Positions 45,037 to 50,000 of a stretch of DNA of 50,000 nucleotides are shown piece after piece. The notes beneath the pieces were generated by a model, which saw nothing but the letters and a program-made list of their open reading frames with translations, ran no database searches and was not told the DNA's origin. The translations under genes and the position numbers were made by a program. The number at the start of each line of letters is the position of its first letter. The first letter of the stretch is position 1. Source of the DNA: Balamuthia mandrillaris (Eukaryota > Discosea > Longamoebia > Balamuthiidae); the NCBI GenBank assembly GCA_031835245.1, contig JAVKOQ010000027.1, positions 1-50,000 on the forward strand, read 5' to 3'.

Positions 45037-45702
45037 GAGAATACGTTGGCACAATATGCGTTAGAGAGTAGTGTCCATCACTAACATCAAATACCCAAAA
45101 CATTGCCTTATCGCCTTTTCAATTTTGTAAGACACCAACACGAAGAATAACATTAATAGACGAAGAAGCATAAGCAAGAAAAGCAACTAACAAAAGAAAT
45201 AACAAGAAAAAAAAAGAAGGTGAGGTAAAGTAAAAGAGCCCAGAATAATATAGAAGTAAAAACCAACCAATGGCTATCATCCATTTTCCATCAGGACTAA
45301 CAACGCTGGCATTAACGGCGCATCCGCGCCCATAATAAGAAGCATAAACTGATGTGGAGTATAGCAACTGCATATCAGGAAGTTTGAATGCTGTTTTGTC
45401 AAAAAGTAGAACAAAGAGAAAGTAAATTAGAATGTAGCCGAGCAGGCAAAAGAACAACAAACCTTGGATGGCATTGCGGCCATCGTTGTTGGACACGATC
45501 AGCCGCAGTTCATCCTTATAGCGATGTGCTGATAGAGAATTGCACATTCTTCCTAAAACGAGAAGGAACAATACCAGAGCAACCCGAGAGGAGAGAGAGT
45601 TAAACTCTGAAAAGAAGAAAGAAGGGACAGAAGAACAAGAACGAGGAGAAGAAGAAGAAGAAGAAGAACAAGAAGAACAAGAAGAACTAGAAAAAGAACT
45701 AG

Positions 45703-45788
<86 letters not shown>

Positions 45789-46504
45789 AACAACAACAAC
45801 AACAACAACAACAAACAACAACATAAGACAACAACATAAGACAACAACATAAGACAACAACATAAGACAACAACAACAACAACAACAACAACATAAGACA
45901 ACAACAACAACAACAACATAAGACAACAACAACAACATAAGACAACAACAACAACAACAACATAAGACAACAACAACATAAGACAACAGAAAGAAGCTGG
46001 GAAACAAAAAAAAAGATGGCTATTGTGTCGACGTTACCTGCTATCGAGCCGGAAAAGAGCGAGGTGTGCCCTTGTAGCCGATCGATGACATGTATGCAAG
46101 AACCAGGTCCGCCCACAACAAGGTACCTCTCCACCAACAGAAAGCAGGTCAGCACACGGCTTTCATTCTGTGCTACGTCCGTCGTGACATCCAACACATC
46201 TTCTTTCTGTTTGTTTTGATGAGCAACAAGAAGGATAAGATAGAGAAGAAGAAGAAGAAGAAGAAGAAGAAGAAGAAGAAACCTTTCCAGTGAGAAGGTT
46301 GTAGCGAACTACTTTGTGACGCTGTTTGATGTAGAGGTCCGACGAGTCGCTGCTGCACAGAAGGTTGTCTTGCAGCTGGTAGTGAGCGGCTTGGGCCACG
46401 AGGTTGTACTCTTCCGTCGGCTTTGCCGAGAAAAAGGTCATGTTTGTTTCGTCGTAGTCGTTTTCTCCTTCCCACTCTCCTCGACACCGCTTTCGCTCCG
46501 TCAT
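43641..46504 (-). CDS. WD40-repeat protein with acidic tail
   Basis: Eight exons right to left: 46283-46504, 46038-46206, 45463-45552, 45268-45390, 45045-45114, 44773-44934, 44208-44647 and 43641-44131; 588 residues. It has propeller strands such as YLVVGGPGSCIHVIDR, SVVSPDGKWMIAIGGDK-type blades (DGKWMIAIG joined to GDKAMFWVFDVSDG), NMVSWDCSSSFFAIAAEAG, LLICGQSKGQIHVIEL and LCFSPEGDLFVSATRAH. The W-D, G-H and S-P-D-G positions give the WD40 call, with perhaps six or seven blades. The C-terminus is a long Glu/Asp tract (about residues 500-585). No enzymatic domain is visible, so it is likely a scaffold. The 44773/44647 join is chosen by frame only. Intron 2 is nearly all CAA repeat. Confidence 0.8.
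45706..45987. repeat. (CAA)n array grading into a CATAAGACAACAA minisatellite
   Basis: About 27 CAA units (45706-45788) followed by a dozen imperfect units in which CATAAGA is inserted between variable numbers of CAACAA. It lies in intron 2 of the WD40 gene, where it reads as TTG and TTGTCTTATG units. Confidence 0.92.
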
Positions 46505-46940
46505 CAGCCGCCGAAAGGGAATGCTTTCTTCTTTGTTGCTTTTTTTTTGTGCGGTTGCGACACGATAGGGTACAGCCTACGCCTCCACGATGTCCTGATT
46601 TCCCACTCAGAAATGAGTCTGTCGTTCTGCTACCCTTTCTTGCTTGCAGAAATACTAGCGACACGATAAGGGACAGAAGGCGCTTCCGTAACGTCCATTT
46701 TCTTGCATGTTATGTAGCGCAACGAATCTGTGCTCGTTTTTACTCTTTTACTTGGAAGCAAGCAATGTAACATTCAATGGAGGAACGGAGTGAACAGCTT
46801 TCCTTGTTCTTCTTCTTGGTCTTCTTCTTCTTCTTGTTCTTCTTCTTGTTCTTCTTGTTCTTCTTGTTCTTCTTCTTCTTCTTCTTCTTCTTCTTGTTCT
46901 TCTTCTTCTTTCTCTCTGTCTTTCTCCCCTTTCGTCCTCT
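46505..46940. other. Intergenic region with a TTC/TTCTTG repeat
   Basis: 436 bp between the carrier-like gene stop and the WD40 start (both minus strand). A TTC/TTCTTG compound repeat lies at about 46806-46912. No gene is supported. Confidence 0.55.
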
Positions 46941-48165
46941 TCAGTTGCGATAGAGAGAGGAGGCGTCCCCTTCCAATGGCTCTTCTTCCTCCTCTTCCTC
47001 TCCATCATCCGAGAAGGCATCCTGCAACTTCAACAACGCATTGGTCATGAAGTTGATGGCAAAGCCCTTGTAAAAGCCCCAAACGCCCTCCTCCTCCATG
47101 ATCTTCTTGGCGGTGGCCACCACTCCGCCATACAAAACCTGCCCCAGCCCGCTTGGCCCATCGGCAAGATCAACATAGTGGGCAGCACGATGCTCCAACC
47201 TTGCCAGGATGACTTCCATGGGGGAGGAGAGCAAGCATTGAAGCCCGGTGGCAGCCAAGACCACAGCAGTCTGGCCGATGTAAAACTGGAGCTGTGCTGA
47301 CAACCGCTTGGAACGTTCCACCTGCTCTTCCGTCCACAGCCCGTCGTCAAACGCTCCAAAGTAGCCCTCCTGGTCCTCCCTGCCTTTCAACTCGGAGGCG
47401 AACGGCATTTGCCAAACCTCTCTTCTCATCCACTTGGCGAGGTAAGAGCTGAGATAGGTGTCCAGCTGCTCCAGGTTGCTCAAGTACATGGTGGCAGGCA
47501 AGCCCAACCAGAAGCCATTACGATTGGTGAACATGCCCACAAAGAACTCCGCCCAAGAACCTGCCGATGTGCTTTTGCTTCCTCCTCCTTCTTGTTGAGA
47601 AGAAGAAGGAGGAGGCAGAGGGAGAAGAGGCATAACAAAGGAAGTGCTCCAAAGCACGGAGACGGGGTGGAGAAAGAGGCCGGCAACGGTTCCCCCGAGG
47701 GAGTAGGAGAGCAGGCGGAGCGGGTGCAAAGGCGAAGCCGCTTTGGAAGGCACACGAAAGGCAAGTTGAAACGCGGACCTGACCTGACCTGTTCGTTTGG
47801 TTGTTGATCGTTTCAGTCAAAGAAAAGAAAAACGAAAACGACAAAGTAGTACTTGTAAGAACCCAGCTAGCCGTGGAATACAAAACAGCTCCTCCGAAAG
47901 CCTTGGCGAGCGAGAAAGCCCTCCTGTGGCGCCACCAAATGAGGTAGCTGTCCCGCACGTCCCCAGGGAGGCGAGCAAACGTGGCCAAAAGGCCTTTGGT
48001 CAGCCCGGTGGAGCCCACCGAGGCCATCAACCGTTCCGCGTGGGCGCGCGTGCAGATGAGGGCGGACGGCCACGCCACGCCGGACAACAGTAAGGTAGCG
48101 AACGGTTCGACATAGTACCACGTCGTCTGTGAATCCTCCTGTGCGGCAGCAGGCGCAAGGTTCAT
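46941..48165 (-). CDS. Mitochondrial carrier-like (SLC25/MTCH type) membrane protein
   Basis: Exon 1 is 47853-48165 and exon 2 is 46941-47788, joined in phase 1; 386 residues. Hydrophobic helices alternate with basic loops in a pattern like mitochondrial carriers. Each module has a Pro near a helix end, as in VAWPSALICTRAHAER and LSSPMEVILARLEHR (the latter close to the P-x-[DE]-x-x-[KR] signature), and the last module has EEGVWGFYKGFAINFM, like the E-G-x-x-x-x-Y-K-G consensus. Only fragments of the signatures are conserved, which resembles divergent outer-membrane members such as MTCH2 or SLC25A46 rather than a metabolite carrier. Likely in a mitochondrial membrane; substrate unknown. The acceptor lies in a CAGGTCAGGTCAGG repeat with several possible AGs, so the exact join is uncertain. 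Confidence 0.7.
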
Positions 48166-48355
48166 CTTTCTCTTTCTTTCTTTTTCTTAGAAATTATTAA
48201 TATTATTGGGATATGCTGATAATTCTCATTTTATTGAACGATTATCGTCAGTCCACGTCATACACAAAAAGATCAAGTGAGATGAAGATCGTTTAGAATT
48301 TTGATTTTTGATTGGCGCCTTGTTAAAATCAAAAATTGTGTCGCTTGGTGGGAAG

Positions 48356-49410
48356 TCATTCCATCAAGGCTTCTCGCTCTTCATGCTCTGGTTCAATCAC
48401 AACAAGTTCTTGTTGTTGTTGATGATGTCCATGCTCTTCCTCATCTCCTATCAGTACAGCAGTCATCTGTTCTTGTTGCTGTTGTTGAAGTTGCTCTGCT
48501 CCTTCTTCTTCTTCCCCTCCTCCCACCACGGCTCCTTCGCCCATGGCTCCTTCCCGTTCTTCTCCCTCTTCAATCTCAAAGTCGTCCGGCGTAAGCTCCG
48601 GTCTTTCCTTCTCTCTCCCCACAAAGTTGCTCACCATCCCTTTCTTCTTCTTGAATATGACCCGCTTGTAGTGCACCAGGTCCTGGCTGTTGAGCGTCTT
48701 CCACCTGCGCCAGCACTGGTTGTCGGTGCGCATCGGCATCATTTGGGCCACTTGGGACCATTTGCCAAGCCCGTGCTGCGCGATGGCTTCGCGAAGCTTC
48801 TCGTCCTCTTCATTCGTCCATGGCCCGTTGTTCACTCCTGGATTCAATACATTCATCCACCTGTTTATTTAATTTTTTGTTCCGTTAGTCAGACAGGGAA
48901 AGAGCGAAAAGAGCAAAGCGAGCAAAGGGAAAAAGAAAGGAAGAGAGAAGGAAAGGAGCGAAAATACCGTTCACGACACTGGACATCAGTTCTTCCGGGA
49001 ACGTGAGATTGTATTTTGATCCAATTCTTATGGCCATAAGCTTTCACTGCCAACGTTAACAACTATGGTTTGGTGAAGCGATGAGCGCCTTCCCTAAACA
49101 ACAAATGTAGTAAAAAGGAAAGAAGGAAGATAGATTACCATGTCTTCATGAGCGGTCCATCGCCCGCGTCGTATTTCGGGGTTGAGCGTCTTTTGCCAAC
49201 GATGCAGACATTGCTGCCCGGTTCGTCCTTCTAAACAGTTAGCCACTTGTTGCCAGTTTTTCTCTCCATATCGCTTTACGGCTTCTACTAATGTTTTGTT
49301 TTCTTCCTCTGTCCACTTACTATAGTTTGTTCAACGGTTATAACGAGAAACGATAGGCGAGAACGAATGAAAGCATAGCGAGGAAAGGGGGAGAAGGAAA
49401 GAAAGGGAAG

Positions 49411-49442
<32 letters not shown>

Positions 49443-49558
49443 TTTAAACCTTCTCATCATATTGGTATTTAAGCTGCGTTGATATCGTTTAAAGCATTGA
49501 ACAGGCGTTCTATTTGTCTTCAAATAGAACAGGAAAAAGCCAAGTTAATAAACATAAC

Positions 49559-49600
<42 letters not shown>

Positions 49601-49966
49601 AAACCCCCAATTCACGAGCGATTGTTTCCCAATCATGTCCTTTGTATTTCTTAGCGAGCTCAAGGAGCCTCTTGTCTTCTTGCTTGGTGAACGACCGTTT
49701 GTTAATGCTCGGGTGTTGGTTTTGAAGCCATTGTATCTTACAATCAATGGCACTTCTACTTGGAACCTGTTGTAGGTTTCATCGCAACAAAAGTTAGAAT
49801 AGAACGAAAGAAAGAAAACAGAATGGAGGACAAATGTACAAAGTTCTTCGAGATGTTTTCCCATTCGATTCCTTCTGTGTTTTTCTCAAGTTCTTCGGCA
49901 GACAAGTTCCGAATAATCTCTGTTTCGCAGTTAAACATCTCCACTGTCTTTTGGCCCATGTGATAT
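48356..49966 (-). CDS. SNAPC4-like multi-Myb protein, 5' end outside the window
   Basis: Six visible exons right to left: 49840-49966, 49605-49766, 49450-49517, 49139-49319, 48968-49062 and 48356-48860, giving at least 379 codons. It has serial Myb/SANT repeats: [10 protein letters not shown] plus [36 protein letters not shown] plus [31 protein letters not shown] plus [21 protein letters not shown] plus [10 protein letters not shown]; and [19 protein letters not shown] plus [10 protein letters not shown]. The order and the HPSINK, LGTNR and LNP linkers match SNAPC4 (SNAP190), the large subunit that binds the proximal sequence element of snRNA genes for Pol II and III. The C-terminus is acidic and Gln-rich. 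An AG at 49967 suggests that earlier exons continue beyond the edge; an ATG at 49959 is possible but less likely as the start. Confidence 0.85.
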
Positions 49967-50000
49967 CTTTTGAGTGGAGGAATAAAAAGAGAAAATCAGA

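Noticed and set aside
45119-45979. Cys/Val/Leu-rich 286-residue frame
   Set aside because: Produced by the CAA array in a WD40 gene intron; only the short WD40 exons inside it are real.

Overview
This 50 kb window is nuclear DNA of a free-living unicellular eukaryote, most likely an amoebozoan. The evidence is spliceosomal GT-AG introns in most genes, closely packed genes on both strands, and a gene set of G-protein alpha subunit, PKA-type and CRIB/STE20-type kinases, an arrestin-like protein, an AP-1 mu chain, F-box/SPRY, MYND/SET and SNAPC4-like Myb proteins. Long acidic, Ser, Gln and Asn low-complexity runs fit the same picture. The group assignment is an inference from gene content; no rRNA or organelle marker is present. 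All exon joins were worked out by eye from donor, acceptor and reading-frame agreement, and each model below has a total length divisible by three.

Layout. 1-209 is the end of a surface-protein-like reading frame cut by a PIF/Harbinger DNA transposon (210-2774), which has both of its genes and matching terminal inverted repeats. Next come a type I membrane protein (2845-4069), a CUE/DUF1771/Smr protein (4126-6876, minus), a G-alpha subunit (7565-9513), an arrestin-like protein with huge disordered inserts (10076-12477), an ankyrin-repeat fragment (12559-12822) and a cysteine-motif (CX9C) protein (13091-13936, minus). A decayed Mutator-like transposase region follows (14101-16516, minus), carrying a perfect 37-bp hairpin. 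It abuts a GC-rich beta-propeller-like gene (16528-17806, minus) that looks foreign.

From 18865 onward: an NPF/UBA endocytic-type adaptor, a small proline-rich protein, an ankyrin/double-BTB protein (minus), a PQ-loop transporter, a CRIB/STE20 kinase, a PKA catalytic-like kinase, a MYND/SET protein (minus), a MORN-repeat protein (minus), AP-1 mu, an F-box/SPRY protein, a WD40 protein (minus), a mitochondrial-carrier-like protein (minus) and a SNAPC4-like Myb protein (minus, running off the right edge).

The genes do not form an obvious operon or pathway cluster. Signalling (G-alpha, PKA-like, CRIB kinase, arrestin-like), vesicle traffic (AP-1 mu, NPF/UBA) and ubiquitin-related scaffolds (F-box, BTB, CUE, UBA) are nevertheless frequent. 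Convergent pairs end only 36-57 bp apart. Introns share a recognisable style: coding-strand pyrimidine microsatellites, then often an A-rich stretch directly before the AG. No convincing wholly new system was found. The best leads are the complete Harbinger element with ten iterated subterminal motifs, the foreign-looking propeller gene, the perfect hairpin, and the unusual 3' splice sites.
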